Source: Sphingomonas sp. (GTDB lineage: Bacteria; Pseudomonadota; Alphaproteobacteria; Sphingomonadales; Sphingomonadaceae). From it: DNA of 43,941 bases. The notes under the pieces were generated by a model. It did not search any database. It worked only from the letters and a program-made list of their open reading frames with translations, and was not told the origin of the DNA. Made by a program: the position numbers and the translations under genes. How positions within the stretch are numbered: position 1 is the stretch's first letter; every line of letters starts with the position of its first letter. This document shows positions 8,070 through 16,705 of this stretch, piece by piece. Location: positions 1-43,941 of the forward strand of contig NZ_JANYEK010000027.1 in the NCBI RefSeq assembly GCF_025363195.1. Reading direction: 5' to 3'.

Positions 8070-9335
8070 TCAGGGCGCGGGGGAGCCCCGCTCCCCGTTC
8101 AGCCGTGCGATGGTGCCGACCGGCAGCAGCAGGAAGGCGGTGCCGCGCGCACCCATGCCGCCAGCCGTTGCGCGGGCTTCGTCGCCCGCTCCCCAGTATG
8201 TGTCGAAACGGTTGCTGCCCTTAATTGCGCCACCGGTATCCTGCGCTACCCATAGGCCGGTTGCATCGGTACGGTCGAGCGACAGGAACACCGGCGCTCC
8301 TAATGGCACGAACCGGTTGTCCGCCGCCACACTCACGCCGCCCGTCACCGCCAAGCCCAGTGCGCCCAGCGGCGGCCCCTTAAGCTCACGAAAGAACACG
8401 AAGCTCTTATTTTCACGCATGATGTCGCGCCCTTCGGCGGGGTGATCGTGCAGATATTGCACGATACCCTGCATCGAGGTTTGCCCCGTGCCGATCAGCC
8501 CTCGCGACTTCATTAGCGCACCGATCCCCGTATAGGATCGCCCATTCTGCGTATCGTAGCCGATCCGCATCACCGATCCGTCCGGCAGGCGCAGCCGCCC
8601 AGATCCCTGGATTTGCAAGAAGAAAACCTCGATCTCGTCCGCCGCCCAAGCAATGATCGGCGCGCGACTGGCAAGTGCGCCTTGATCGATCGCGGTGCGG
8701 TCGAAATAGGGCACGAAGGCATGGCCATCGACGCGCCCGCGTACCTTCTTGCCCTTCAGATCGTCCGAGAACAGCCCGAGATCCGCCTCGATCAGATCGG
8801 TGGGACGGCCAAAGATCGGCACTTCATATCCGGCACGATGGTCGCGCGACCCGGCGATTTCGGGTTCGTAATATCCGGTCGCGAACGCCTTGCCGTCGCC
8901 GACCTGCGCACTCTCGAACCACGTCGCGAAAAACGCGCGTGCCGCACCCGGTGTGACCGACGCGGCGGCGCTGCATGCCGGTTGCCAGTCGCCGCCGCGC
9001 GTCAGGCCGGAAGTGTCCGCGCGCCGCATCAATGATGGGCAGGACAAACGAAAGGCAGCGAGCGCTCGCTCCGCCTGCGTATCGGTAATCGGCAGCGACA
9101 CAATCGCTGGCCCGGCGATGACACCGGCGGAAACGGCGTTTGCACCAGCCACGATCGGCACGATCGCAACAGGCGCAATCGGCGTCGCCGCGACCGGGCG
9201 TCGTACCGGCACATAATTTCGCGATGGCGCAGCCGGTGGCACGATCCGCGCCCCGCATGCGCTTAATGCGAGCATCATGGCCGCGACAGCCGCATATCGT
9301 GCGCTTGCCGTCATTCGCCCGAGTGTGACCTGCAT
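8070..9335 (-). CDS. mltA: Membrane-bound lytic murein transglycosylase A (MltA family)
   Basis: Lytic transglycosylase that cleaves peptidoglycan glycan strands to 1,6-anhydromuropeptides. It has a lipoprotein signal (LALSACGA, lipobox Cys), so it is probably anchored in the outer membrane. The MltA domain contains FATGYYEPEIAGS and AYEVPIF-like segments. The C-terminal 3D domain shows AQDTGGAIKGSNRFDTYWG; the Asp of QDTGG is the expected catalytic acid. The chosen ATG at 9335 overlaps the upstream stop as TGATG, giving 421 aa. The ATG at 9314 gives a shorter, more typical signal peptide and is an equally valid start. It probably forms one operon with the Tim44-like and smr genes. Confidence 0.9.
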   Translation of the reverse strand: MQVTLGRMTASARYAAVAAMMLALSACGARIVPPAAPSRNYVPVRRPVAATPIAPVAIVPIVAGANAVSAGVIAGPAIVSLPITDTQAERALAAFRLSCPSLMRRADTSGLTRGGDWQPACSAAASVTPGAARAFFATWFESAQVGDGKAFATGYYEPEIAGSRDHRAGYEVPIFGRPTDLIEADLGLFSDDLKGKKVRGRVDGHAFVPYFDRTAIDQGALASRAPIIAWAADEIEVFFLQIQGSGRLRLPDGSVMRIGYDTQNGRSYTGIGALMKSRGLIGTGQTSMQGIVQYLHDHPAEGRDIMRENKSFVFFRELKGPPLGALGLAVTGGVSVAADNRFVPLGAPVFLSLDRTDATGLWVAQDTGGAIKGSNRFDTYWGAGDEARATAGGMGARGTAFLLLPVGTIARLNGERGSPAP

Positions 9336-9979
9336 CAGGCTTCGTCGGTGTCGGCGAGCTTCCAGTTCGGGTCGCTGCTCCTGAGCGTCCGCGCGAAGGT
9401 CCACACATCATGCGTCTCGACAGCGTCGCTCATCGATCCGGCGACGACATTTCCCTCGGCGTCGCGCGTTACGGCGGCAATATCGGCATCGAAGCGCAAG
9501 GTGATCCGCGCCTGCTTGCCATCCAGTCCCGCATCGGAAATAACCGCCCGCTCGATCGACACCAGCCGGTTGTCGAGCACATGGCCCACCTCGCTACGGG
9601 CCGCGATCGCATCGGCAAAGGCCTGCTTCACATCGGGTTCGACCAGCCAGTCGAGCGATTCCTCGTCGCCCTTCCAATAGGCCTCCAGGATCATGCGGTA
9701 CGCAGATTGCGCGCCATCGACGAACTGCCCGACGTCGAATCCGGGTTCGGCGGACACGATCTGGCGCAGCCCCGCTTCGGCCTTCGCATCGACATTGCGG
9801 TTGGCGATTTCGCGCGGTTCCGGTGCATTTTCGATGGGGCGCGGTAGCGCGGTGATCGGCGCGCGGTCCTCGACCGGGCGCAGCATGGTCTGCTCATGGC
9901 CGGTGCGCTTGCCCAGCGCCCGGAACAGCGTGAGCGCCACGAATCCGGCGATCATCGCGAGAATAACAACGTACAACAC
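9335..9979 (-). CDS. Tim44-like domain protein (TimA type)
   Basis: Single-pass membrane protein with a C-terminal Tim44-like (NTF2-fold) domain, related to the mitochondrial import motor subunit; its bacterial role is poorly defined. One N-terminal TM (LYVVILAMIAGFVALTLF) is followed by GKRTGHE, a linker, and the Tim44-like region from about residue 80. I chose the GTG at 9979 because GGAG lies 6 bases upstream; the longer ATG at 10003 is possible but less well supported. The gene leads the mltA-smr operon and is divergent from secB, 185 bp away. That pairing with the export chaperone gene is suggestive of an envelope or protein-traffic role. Confidence 0.85.
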   Translation of the reverse strand: MLYVVILAMIAGFVALTLFRALGKRTGHEQTMLRPVEDRAPITALPRPIENAPEPREIANRNVDAKAEAGLRQIVSAEPGFDVGQFVDGAQSAYRMILEAYWKGDEESLDWLVEPDVKQAFADAIAARSEVGHVLDNRLVSIERAVISDAGLDGKQARITLRFDADIAAVTRDAEGNVVAGSMSDAVETHDVWTFARTLRSSDPNWKLADTDEA

Positions 9980-10164
9980 CCAAATCTCCGATATTGGCCG
10001 CATTGATCGACCGACACTGTTACATAGGCCGAAGGCGTGAATGTTTCAAATGCCGTCGGTCGGCGGAATGTTCCGTTGCGGCAAACCCCTGCTCCGCACC
10101 GTTGAACATAAGGCCGCCCCCTGCTAGGCGCGCCCATCTCCTACATACAAGGGCAAGACTTCAC

Positions 10165-10668
10165 ATGGCAGAGCAGGACAACGGCGTCACCACCGAACCT
10201 TACAGCAACGGAGAAGACACGTTGCCCGCGGTCGGCCTCATTTCGCAATATATCAAGGATCTATCGTTCGAGAATCCCAACGCCCCGGCAATCTACCAGA
10301 ACCCGGAAGCGCCGCAGATCGACGTGCAGTTCAACATCGCTTCCAGCCAGGTTGGCGAAGACGTATACGAAGTGATCCTGAAGGTCGAAGTGCGCGCCGA
10401 GAGCGACACGACGGTCGCTTTCATCGTCGACCTTTCCTATGCTGGTCTCTTCGGCATTCGCAATGTGCCGGCCGAACATATCCAGCCATTCCTGCTCGGT
10501 GAGGCGCCGCGCCTGATCTTCCCATTTGCCCGCCGCGTGCTGGCTGATGCGGTGCGCGATGGCGGTTTCCCGCCGCTGCTGCTCGAGCCGATCGACTTTG
10601 CCCAAATGTACCAGCAGCAGGCCAGCGGCCAGCCTGCGGTCACGACGGCGGAAACCGGCACGGCCTGA
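10165..10668 (+). CDS. secB: Protein-export chaperone SecB
   Basis: Tetrameric cytosolic chaperone that holds preproteins unfolded and delivers them to SecA. It is 167 aa, starting at MAEQDNG. The SecB core is clear: LISQYIKDLSFENPNAP, then PQIDVQFNIASSQVG, YEVILKVEVRAES and the conserved GLFGIRNVP...PFLLGEAPRLIFPFARR...DGGFPPLLLEPIDF. The glutamine/alanine-rich C-tail is typical. The gene is divergent from the Tim44-like gene, and the 185-bp space between the starts must hold both promoters. It is followed by murJ. Confidence 0.96.
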   Translation: MAEQDNGVTTEPYSNGEDTLPAVGLISQYIKDLSFENPNAPAIYQNPEAPQIDVQFNIASSQVGEDVYEVILKVEVRAESDTTVAFIVDLSYAGLFGIRNVPAEHIQPFLLGEAPRLIFPFARRVLADAVRDGGFPPLLLEPIDFAQMYQQQASGQPAVTTAETGTA

Positions 10669-10735
10669 ACCGGTCGTCCGTTGGCGCTGCGACAATCGCG
10701 GTCCGAACGGACAACGGCATAACGAAGGCACCGGA

Positions 10736-12301
10736 ATGAACCTGACACGCGCGCTGGGATCGGTAGGGGGTCTGACTCTAGCCAGCCGCGTGCTCGGGCT
10801 GGTGCGCGATTCGCTGTTCGCGCGCTTCGTCGGTGCCAGCTTCGCGTCGGACGCCTATCTCGTCGCGTTCCGCCTGCCCAATATGTTCCGCGCCTTGTTC
10901 GCGGAGGGGGCTTTCTCCGCCGCGTTCATCCCGATGTTCAACACGAAGGTCGGCGACAAGACCGGCACCGGCCTGCCCCACGGCGTCGATTTCGCTCAGG
11001 ACGTATTGTCGGTACTGCTGCCGATCCTGATCTTGATGACCGTCGTGCTGGAAATCGCCGCCTGGCCGATGACGTTGGCGCTGTCAGGCAAGTTCAACGG
11101 CGTCAGCCATGATCAATTCGCCTTCGCCGTTTTGCTCTCGCGCCTCACGATTCCCTATCTGATGCTCATCAGCCTCGTATCGCTTTTGGGAAGCATCCTC
11201 AATTCGCTACACAAATTCTGGGTCAATGCCGCAGCACCCATCCTGCTCAACGTCACGTTGATCGCGGCGTTGTTGTTCTTCCATGATCACGATCCATATG
11301 TCACCGCGCGCAACCAGGCGATCGCGGTCAGCATTTCGGGCGCACTGCAATTGCTCTGGCTCGTCTGGGCCTGCCGCGCCAACGGCGTCCACATGCGGGT
11401 ACGCCGACCGCGCCTCAGCCCTGACGTGAAGCGGCTGCTGGCACTGATCTGGCCCGCCGCCGCCGGGGCCGGTGCGGTCCAGATCAATCTCGTGGTTTCG
11501 ACGGCTCTGGCCGCATCCCTGCTGTCCCACGGCTCAGTGACGTACATTTACATGGCAGACCGGGTAAACCAACTGCCACTCGGGCTAATCGGCATCGGAC
11601 TGGGCACCGTGCTGCTGCCGCTGATCTCGCGACAGCTCGCAGCGGGCGAGGATAAGGCGGCGATGGAGACGCAAAATCGCGGGATGGAGCTGGCGCTATT
11701 GCTCACCCTGCCCGCCACGGTCGCCCTGATACTATGCGGCAGGCCGATCGTCGCGGCCTTGTTTCAGCACGGCAAGTTCAACGCCGAGGACACGTATTTC
11801 ACCGCGCAGGCGCTCGCCACCTTCTCGATCGGCCTGCCGAGCTACATCCTTGTCAAAGTGCTGACCCCCGGTTTCTATGCCCGTGCCGACACGCGGACAC
11901 CGGTGCGCTATGCGACGATCTCGATGGTGGTTAACCTTGTGCTCAACCTCGCATTTATCGTGCCGCTCAAGCATATGGGGCCGCCGCTCGCCACCGCCTT
12001 GGCCTCGACCGTCAACGTCGCCTTGCTCTACCGCACGCTGCGCAAGCGCGGCCATTTCGTGCCCGACCACCGCCTGCGCCGCCGCACTTGGCGGCTTGCA
12101 TTGTCCGCGTTGGCGATGGGCGCCGTCCTGTGGCTACTTCAGGATCTGGTGCTGCCCTATACGCATGGCAGTTGGCTGGTACGCTCCACCGCGATGGTCG
12201 TGCTGGTCGCCGCGGGCGGGCTGGTCTATGCGATCGCCTCTTTCGTTCTCGGCGCGTTCACCCGCGACGATCTCGCTTTCCTCCAGCGCCGTCGCGCCTG
12301 A
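10736..12301 (+). CDS. murJ: Lipid II flippase MurJ (MviN)
   Basis: Polytopic inner-membrane MOP-superfamily flippase that moves lipid II to the periplasmic face for peptidoglycan synthesis. It is 521 aa with about 14 predicted hydrophobic segments. The start MNLTRALGSVGGLTLASRVLG and the motifs GLVRDSLFARFVG, DAYLVAFRLPNMFRALFAEG and AFIPMF are characteristic. The later segments YMADRVNQLPLGLIGIGLGT and LVKVLTPGFYARADTRTPV are also typical. The ATG at 10736 was chosen because the protein then begins at the family's normal N-terminus. trpS begins 17 bp after the stop, so co-transcription is likely. Confidence 0.96.
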   Translation: MNLTRALGSVGGLTLASRVLGLVRDSLFARFVGASFASDAYLVAFRLPNMFRALFAEGAFSAAFIPMFNTKVGDKTGTGLPHGVDFAQDVLSVLLPILILMTVVLEIAAWPMTLALSGKFNGVSHDQFAFAVLLSRLTIPYLMLISLVSLLGSILNSLHKFWVNAAAPILLNVTLIAALLFFHDHDPYVTARNQAIAVSISGALQLLWLVWACRANGVHMRVRRPRLSPDVKRLLALIWPAAAGAGAVQINLVVSTALAASLLSHGSVTYIYMADRVNQLPLGLIGIGLGTVLLPLISRQLAAGEDKAAMETQNRGMELALLLTLPATVALILCGRPIVAALFQHGKFNAEDTYFTAQALATFSIGLPSYILVKVLTPGFYARADTRTPVRYATISMVVNLVLNLAFIVPLKHMGPPLATALASTVNVALLYRTLRKRGHFVPDHRLRRRTWRLALSALAMGAVLWLLQDLVLPYTHGSWLVRSTAMVVLVAAGGLVYAIASFVLGAFTRDDLAFLQRRRA

Positions 12302-12318
12302 CACGAGTTTCCCACGAT

Positions 12319-13338
12319 ATGCGCCCAACCCCTGTTCGGGTCGTCTCCGGCATACAGCCCACCGGCAACCTCCACCTCGGCAATTATCTCGGCGCAATCA
12401 AACAATGGGTTGCGATGCAAGACGCGATGGTTCCGGGCGAAGACGCGCTGTTCTTCTTGGCGGACCTCCACGCGCTGACGGTCGCAATCGACCCCAGGGA
12501 ACTCTATTCGAACACGATCGAAATGGCCGCGACCCTGCTCGCCGCTGGGATCGATCCCGATCGTGCGATCCTGTTCAACCAGGCGCGGGTTCGCGAACAT
12601 AGCGAACTCAGCTGGATTCTCAGCGGCACCGCGCGCACGGGGTGGCTCAACCGCATGACGCAGTGGAAAGACAAGGCCGGTAAAAACCGCGAAGGCGCCA
12701 GCGTCGGCCTGTATACCTACCCCGTCCTACAAGCCGCCGATGTGCTGCTGTACAAGGCGACACATGTCCCTGTCGGCGACGACCAGAAGCAGCATCTTGA
12801 ACTCGCACGCGATATCGCTGCCAAGTTCAACCAGGATTTCGGCGTCGACCTGTTCCCGCTGCCCGAGCCTCTGATCTCAGCGGCAGCCCCGCGCATCATG
12901 TCGCTGCGTGACGGATCGGCCAAGATGTCCAAGTCCGATCCGGCCGACGCGTCGCGCATCAACCTGATCGATAGCGACGACACGATCGTCCAGAAACTGA
13001 AAAAGGCGAAGTCGGATGGCGACCTGCTGCCCGAAACCTTTGCAGAGCTGATGGAGCGACCGGAGGCCAAGAACCTCGTGACCATCTATGCCGCGCTTGC
13101 GGATGCATCCCCGGACGCGGTGGTCGCGGAATTCGCCGGCAAGGGCTTCGGCATATTCAAACCCGCACTGGCGGACCTCACCGTCGCTAAGCTCGGCCCG
13201 ATCCGTGATCGGCTGACAGGCTTGCTGGACGATCGCGGCGCGGTCGACGATGCGCTCGCCAAGGGCGCGGCGCGCGCCACTGCGCTGGCTGCTCCGACGC
13301 TTGCGGACGTCCAGAAGGCGGTCGGCCTGCACGTTTGA
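12319..13338 (+). CDS. trpS: Tryptophan--tRNA ligase
   Basis: Class I aminoacyl-tRNA synthetase that charges tRNA-Trp. It is 339 aa, the normal bacterial length. The HIGH-type motif is in GIQPTGNLHLGNYLGA (about residues 11-26). The KMSKS loop is AKMSKSDP, preceded by RIMSLRDGS. Dimer and Trp-binding segments such as LSWILSGTARTGWLNRMTQWKDK and the VLQAADVLLY helix are present. The start at 12319 gives the expected N-terminus. The longer frame upstream overlaps murJ antisense-like sequence and is not real. It follows murJ closely. Confidence 0.96.
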   Translation: MRPTPVRVVSGIQPTGNLHLGNYLGAIKQWVAMQDAMVPGEDALFFLADLHALTVAIDPRELYSNTIEMAATLLAAGIDPDRAILFNQARVREHSELSWILSGTARTGWLNRMTQWKDKAGKNREGASVGLYTYPVLQAADVLLYKATHVPVGDDQKQHLELARDIAAKFNQDFGVDLFPLPEPLISAAAPRIMSLRDGSAKMSKSDPADASRINLIDSDDTIVQKLKKAKSDGDLLPETFAELMERPEAKNLVTIYAALADASPDAVVAEFAGKGFGIFKPALADLTVAKLGPIRDRLTGLLDDRGAVDDALAKGAARATALAAPTLADVQKAVGLHV

Positions 13339-13422
13339 AGACCCAACACGCCACCCTCGATCCGCTCATAGTGCACAGCAGACTGTACCGACGCGTTGGC
13401 CTTGAAACGCGATAGCCCAATA

Positions 13423-13457
13423 CCGTCATGCCCGCGCAGGCGGGGGATCCATGATCC
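13423..13457. repeat. Short palindromic dispersed-type repeat (REP-like)
   Basis: Contains CCCGC-GCAG-GCGGG (13431-13444) and then a GGATC...GATCC pair, preceded by CGTCATG. Sphingomonads carry many intergenic elements of this form; that statement is from general knowledge and was not searched. It lies in the 268-bp gap between the convergent trpS and dnaA genes, where no other gene or clear terminator is visible. The hairpin at 43369-43391 ends in the related text CAGGATACCGTCATC. Confidence 0.55.
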
Positions 13458-13606
13458 TTTCGCTCAGCGGCCCTGGACACTTAAGCTTCACGGATGCCCG
13501 TCTGCGCGAGACTGACGGTTAGGTTTCCGAGGGTCATCGTTGCCGACCGAAAAAGCGGCATCCTGGCCTCCGCGAGGGCAACGGAGAATGCGTCCGCCCT
13601 AGAACC

Positions 13607-15016
13607 TCAGCCCTCGAGTTCCCGCAGCAATATTCGCACCGCGCCGTCGATCTCGCGATCCGTGTCCCGCAATTGCTCGATCCGGCGCACCGCGTGGATC
13701 ACGGTCGAATGGTCGCGCCCGCCGAACTTACGACCAATTTCTGGGAGCGAGCGAGTCGTGAGGCGCTTGGCGAGGTACATCGCAATCTGACGTGGGCGGG
13801 CGACGACCACGGCGCGGCGTGCCGAAACCAGCTCGATCGGCTTCAACGCGAAATGCGCCGATACCGCCTTCTGGATTTCGTCGATCGTCACACGGCGCTC
13901 GGCCCCGCGCAGCACATCGCCCAAGGTCGCGACGGCGAATTCCAGGTCAACGGGGTCACCGGTCAATTGCGCGTACGCGACGACTCGGCCCAGCGCGCCT
14001 TCGAGATCGCGAATGCTCTGCGTGATGCGCGTCGCCAACAGATCAAGCACATCCGCTGGTACGTCGGCGCCAGGCATGTCGGCCAGCTTGCGCGTGAGAA
14101 TCGCCCTTCGGAGCGCCAGATCCGGCGCCTTGATGTCCGCCACCAACCCGACGGACAGGCGCGACGTAATCCGCGCCTCGACCCCGTCCAACCCCTGCGG
14201 GCAACGATCGGCGCAGATCACCAGACGTTTGCCCGCCGCCATCACCTCGTTGATCGTGTGGAAGAATTCCTCCTGCGTGGAATCCTTACCGGCGATAAAT
14301 TGCAGATCGTCGATCAGCAACAGGTCCGCTGAACGTAACCGCGTCTTGAAGGAATGCGTGTCGCGCGCGCGCATCGAGGCGACGAACTCAAACATGAAGC
14401 GTTCGGCCGACATCAGGATCACCCGTGCCTCGGGCACCGCCGCCAGATAGGCCGCACCGATCGCATGCATCAGATGAGTTTTGCCCTGCCCGGTCCCGCC
14501 ATGGAGGAACAATGGGCTGAAGCGTGGCACGCCCGGTTCGGCCAATGCCCTGCCCGCGTTGAAGGCGACCTTGTTCGAGGCATCGACGACGAACCGGTCA
14601 AAAGTGAAGCGTGCGTCGAATGGCGGACGCTCGGACGATGCGGATGCGACCACGGGCGCGGGGCTCGCCGCCGGCGCCGCCAAACTCTCGGCCGTCAGCA
14701 CCGCTGGCTTGGACACGGAAGCCGCGCGCGTCTCGATCGAAACGCTGCGCACCTCGGGCAAAATCGCGCGAAATTCGGCGAGCAGCCGATCCGCGTAATG
14801 GTTGCGCACCCAATTGGTCACGAATGCGGATGGAAGAGCGAGGCGAATTGTGTCGCATCCACCGCTTTGCCCCGCATCGTTCGCGGCGTCCTCGATCAGT
14901 TCAATCGGTTTCAGCCACTGGTCGAACAGTCGTGCGCCCGCCGACTCGCGCAGATGCCCCCGCACGGTCGCCCATGCGCGCGCGGCATCACCCGGTCGGT
15001 TGATCGCAGACCCCAT
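13607..15016 (-). CDS. dnaA: Chromosomal replication initiator protein DnaA
   Basis: AAA+ initiator that binds DnaA boxes and opens the origin. It is 469 aa from the ATG at 15016 (a GTG at 15040 would add 8 residues; GAGAGG upstream favours the ATG). Domain I is about 1-90 and domain II is an Ala/Ser-rich linker (about 95-130). Domain III has Walker A GGTGQGKT (173-180) and Walker B LLLIDDLQF (about 233-241). Domain IV ends with the DnaA-box-reading GGRDHSTVIHAVRRIE. The 5' region upstream is unusually rich in GANTC sites. rpsT lies upstream on the same strand, separated by a strong terminator, so dnaA needs its own promoter. Confidence 0.96.
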   Translation of the reverse strand: MGSAINRPGDAARAWATVRGHLRESAGARLFDQWLKPIELIEDAANDAGQSGGCDTIRLALPSAFVTNWVRNHYADRLLAEFRAILPEVRSVSIETRAASVSKPAVLTAESLAAPAASPAPVVASASSERPPFDARFTFDRFVVDASNKVAFNAGRALAEPGVPRFSPLFLHGGTGQGKTHLMHAIGAAYLAAVPEARVILMSAERFMFEFVASMRARDTHSFKTRLRSADLLLIDDLQFIAGKDSTQEEFFHTINEVMAAGKRLVICADRCPQGLDGVEARITSRLSVGLVADIKAPDLALRRAILTRKLADMPGADVPADVLDLLATRITQSIRDLEGALGRVVAYAQLTGDPVDLEFAVATLGDVLRGAERRVTIDEIQKAVSAHFALKPIELVSARRAVVVARPRQIAMYLAKRLTTRSLPEIGRKFGGRDHSTVIHAVRRIEQLRDTDREIDGAVRILLRELEG

Positions 15017-15410
15017 CGAACATGCACCCTCTCGTCCCACGGCGCGGGAAAAGCCCCCTTCGCCACCCTTTTAACCAGCAAAAATCTCCCGCAGCCGGAA
15101 TCGTGTCCGCCTGACGCCGAAGCTTTGCATTAGGAATACGGTGGCGAGTCCGCCGCCGCGTGAATGCAATTAAGAAGATCGGCTTGAGTCGATCAACCTG
15201 ATTATTTCGGATTTGTGACCTTGACAGGGAAGCGGCCAACGTTTCCCGTCGATTTTCTTACAAGTAACTGGAATCGTTGATCGATCGTCGAGATACGACC
15301 ACAGATCCACCGCGAATCGCGGTAAACCCTGCCTTTTCCAACATCCCGCCATTTCGGGTGGATTTGACGAAGCCGGGCATCGGGCCAAACCGGACAGGGA
15401 TACGCTGCAC
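15017..15410 (-). promoter_or_regulatory. dnaA upstream region with five GANTC sites and a 15-bp palindrome
   Basis: This gene-free stretch must contain the dnaA promoter, since a terminator closes it off from rpsT. GANTC sites (CcrM methylation targets in alphaproteobacteria) occur at 15098-15102, 15146-15150, 15186-15190, 15271-15275 and 15314-15318. The last lies inside the near-perfect palindrome ACCGCGA-A-TCGCGGT (15309-15323). I found no consensus DnaA boxes, so I do not call an origin here. I could not pick a convincing -35/-10 pair. Confidence 0.55.
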
Positions 15411-15414
15411 ACGA

Positions 15415-15453
15415 CAAAAAGCCCGCCGGGATGGCACCCGGCGGGCTTTTTTT
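15415..15453 (-). terminator. Rho-independent terminator after rpsT
   Basis: Perfect 10-bp GC stem GCCCGCCGGG (15421-15430) / CCCGGCGGGC (15437-15446) with a 6-base loop, flanked by A-run and T-run on the two sides. It can therefore work in both directions. It lies 17 bp beyond the rpsT stop codon on the minus strand and would insulate dnaA from rpsT transcription. Confidence 0.93.
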
Positions 15454-15470
15454 CTGTCGGCAGGCGCTGT

Positions 15471-15734
15471 TTAAGCGAGTGCGGATATCGCCTTTGTCAA
15501 GCGCGAGAACTTCCGCGATGCGGTGTTCTTGTGATAAACGCCCTTGGCTACGCCGCGCATGAGTTCCGGTTGAACCTGCGCCAGTGCTGCAGTCGCCGCA
15601 ACCTTGTCGCCCGATGCCAAAGCCGATTCGCACTTCTTGACGAAGGTACGGATGCGACCGACGCGGTTGCCGTTTACGATGGTACGCGCCGCGTTACGAC
15701 GGATACGCTTTTTCGCCTGTGGCGTGTTCGCCAT
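15471..15734 (-). CDS. rpsT: 30S ribosomal protein S20
   Basis: Small-subunit protein that binds 16S rRNA early in assembly. It is 87 aa, starting [18 protein letters not shown], the invariant S20 N-terminus. It ends in the [16 protein letters not shown] helix. The ATG at 15734 is preceded by GAGG at proper distance; the longer frame to 15824 only adds leader sequence. Directly upstream is a GC-rich hairpin with T-rich tail (15751-15784), and downstream is a strong terminator. rpsT just upstream of dnaA is a common alphaproteobacterial arrangement. Confidence 0.97.
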   Translation of the reverse strand: MANTPQAKKRIRRNAARTIVNGNRVGRIRTFVKKCESALASGDKVAATAALAQVQPELMRGVAKGVYHKNTASRKFSRLTKAISALA

Positions 15735-15750
15735 GAGATCCTCGAATCTG

Positions 15751-15784
15751 AAAATACAAAGGGGCCCGGAATTGCTCCGGCCCC
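15751..15784 (-). promoter_or_regulatory. Terminator-like hairpin in the rpsT leader / after mutM
   Basis: Reading the minus strand, GGGGCCGGA (15784-15776) pairs with TCCGGGCCCC (with one bulge, ending at 15761) and is followed by TTTGTATTTT. It lies about 27 nt before the rpsT start codon and 53 nt after the mutM stop. It could terminate mutM transcripts, attenuate rpsT, or both. S20 is known to be autoregulated in E. coli, but the mechanism there is translational, so any link is inference. Confidence 0.5.
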
Positions 15785-15836
15785 GGAAAGCGATGCCTTT
15801 ACCGATGCCGGGCGTACGGGTCAACCTTCAAGGAGT

Positions 15837-16649
15837 TCAACGTTGACATTTTGGGCACCAGAACGTGGATCGCCCCCCTTCTGAGTAACGCTGAACCAAG
15901 TCACCGCAGCCGCATGGCTCGCCCTCGCGGCCATAGACGGCGAATTGCTTGGAAAAATAGCCCAGTTCACCGTCCGGCCGGACATAATCCCGCAAGGACG
16001 ATCCCCCCGCCTCGATCGCCAACAGCAGAACCGCCCGAATCGCCACGACGAGTCGCTCGAGGCGCGGTAGCGATATCCGCCCAGCCGCCGTTTGGGGGGA
16101 GATGCGCGCGAGAAACAGTGCCTCGCAGACGTAAATATTGCCCAGCCCTGCGACAATTTTCTGGTCGAGCAACATCAACTTGATCGATGCCCTACGCCCG
16201 CCGAGTGCCGTGAGCAGATATTCGCCGGTCAGGTCCGGCCCCAGCGGTTCGGGGCCCATCGCGGTAAACGGCGGATAACGGTCCAGTGCGTCGGTCGGCC
16301 ACAGATCGACCGAACCGAATCGCCGCGGATCATTGAGCGCGAGGGTCCGCCCTGCCTGGGTCACGATCAGCAGATGATCGTGCGGCAGGAGTTCCGCCGG
16401 ATCGACCCGCCATCGCCCGGACATGCCGAGGTGAAAGATCATCGTATCACCGCGATCGGTGTCGATCAGCCCATATTTCGCGCGCCGGTGGAGCGTCTTC
16501 ACGGTCGCCCCGGTCATCCGCTGGCGCAGATCGGTGGGGAACGGACGCCGGAGATCGGCACGCCGCGCTTCGACATTGCTCAGCCGTGCACCCTTCAGCA
16601 CCGGCTCCAGGCCACGGATAGTGGTTTCGACTTCTGGAAGTTCCGGCAT
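15837..16649 (-). CDS. mutM: Formamidopyrimidine-DNA glycosylase (Fpg)
   Basis: Bifunctional base-excision-repair enzyme that removes 8-oxoguanine and formamidopyrimidines and nicks the abasic site. It is 270 aa. The mature N-terminus PELPEVETTIRGL supplies the catalytic Pro and Glu. Other marks are HLGMSGRW, NDPRRFGSVDLW, the H2TH region LLDQKIVAGLGNIYVCEALF and the C-terminal C4 zinc finger (CGCGD...CPKC, then QR). It is divergent from ubiE, with 56 bp between the starts. Repair gene upstream of rpsT-dnaA is a known alphaproteobacterial layout. Confidence 0.96.
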   Translation of the reverse strand: MPELPEVETTIRGLEPVLKGARLSNVEARRADLRRPFPTDLRQRMTGATVKTLHRRAKYGLIDTDRGDTMIFHLGMSGRWRVDPAELLPHDHLLIVTQAGRTLALNDPRRFGSVDLWPTDALDRYPPFTAMGPEPLGPDLTGEYLLTALGGRRASIKLMLLDQKIVAGLGNIYVCEALFLARISPQTAAGRISLPRLERLVVAIRAVLLLAIEAGGSSLRDYVRPDGELGYFSKQFAVYGREGEPCGCGDLVQRYSEGGRSTFWCPKCQR

Positions 16650-16705
16650 GCATCGCAGCTAGGTTGCGTTTGCCCACGCCACAAGCCTTGGCTAGAGCGC
16701 AAGGC

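Noticed and set aside
13494-13790. 98-codon plus-strand ORF at the 3' end of dnaA
   Set aside because: Mostly antisense to dnaA, no ribosome binding site or known motif.
15017-15410. Chromosomal origin (oriC) next to dnaA
   Set aside because: I found no consensus DnaA boxes or AT-rich unwinding tract in this stretch, and alphaproteobacterial origins are often not beside dnaA.
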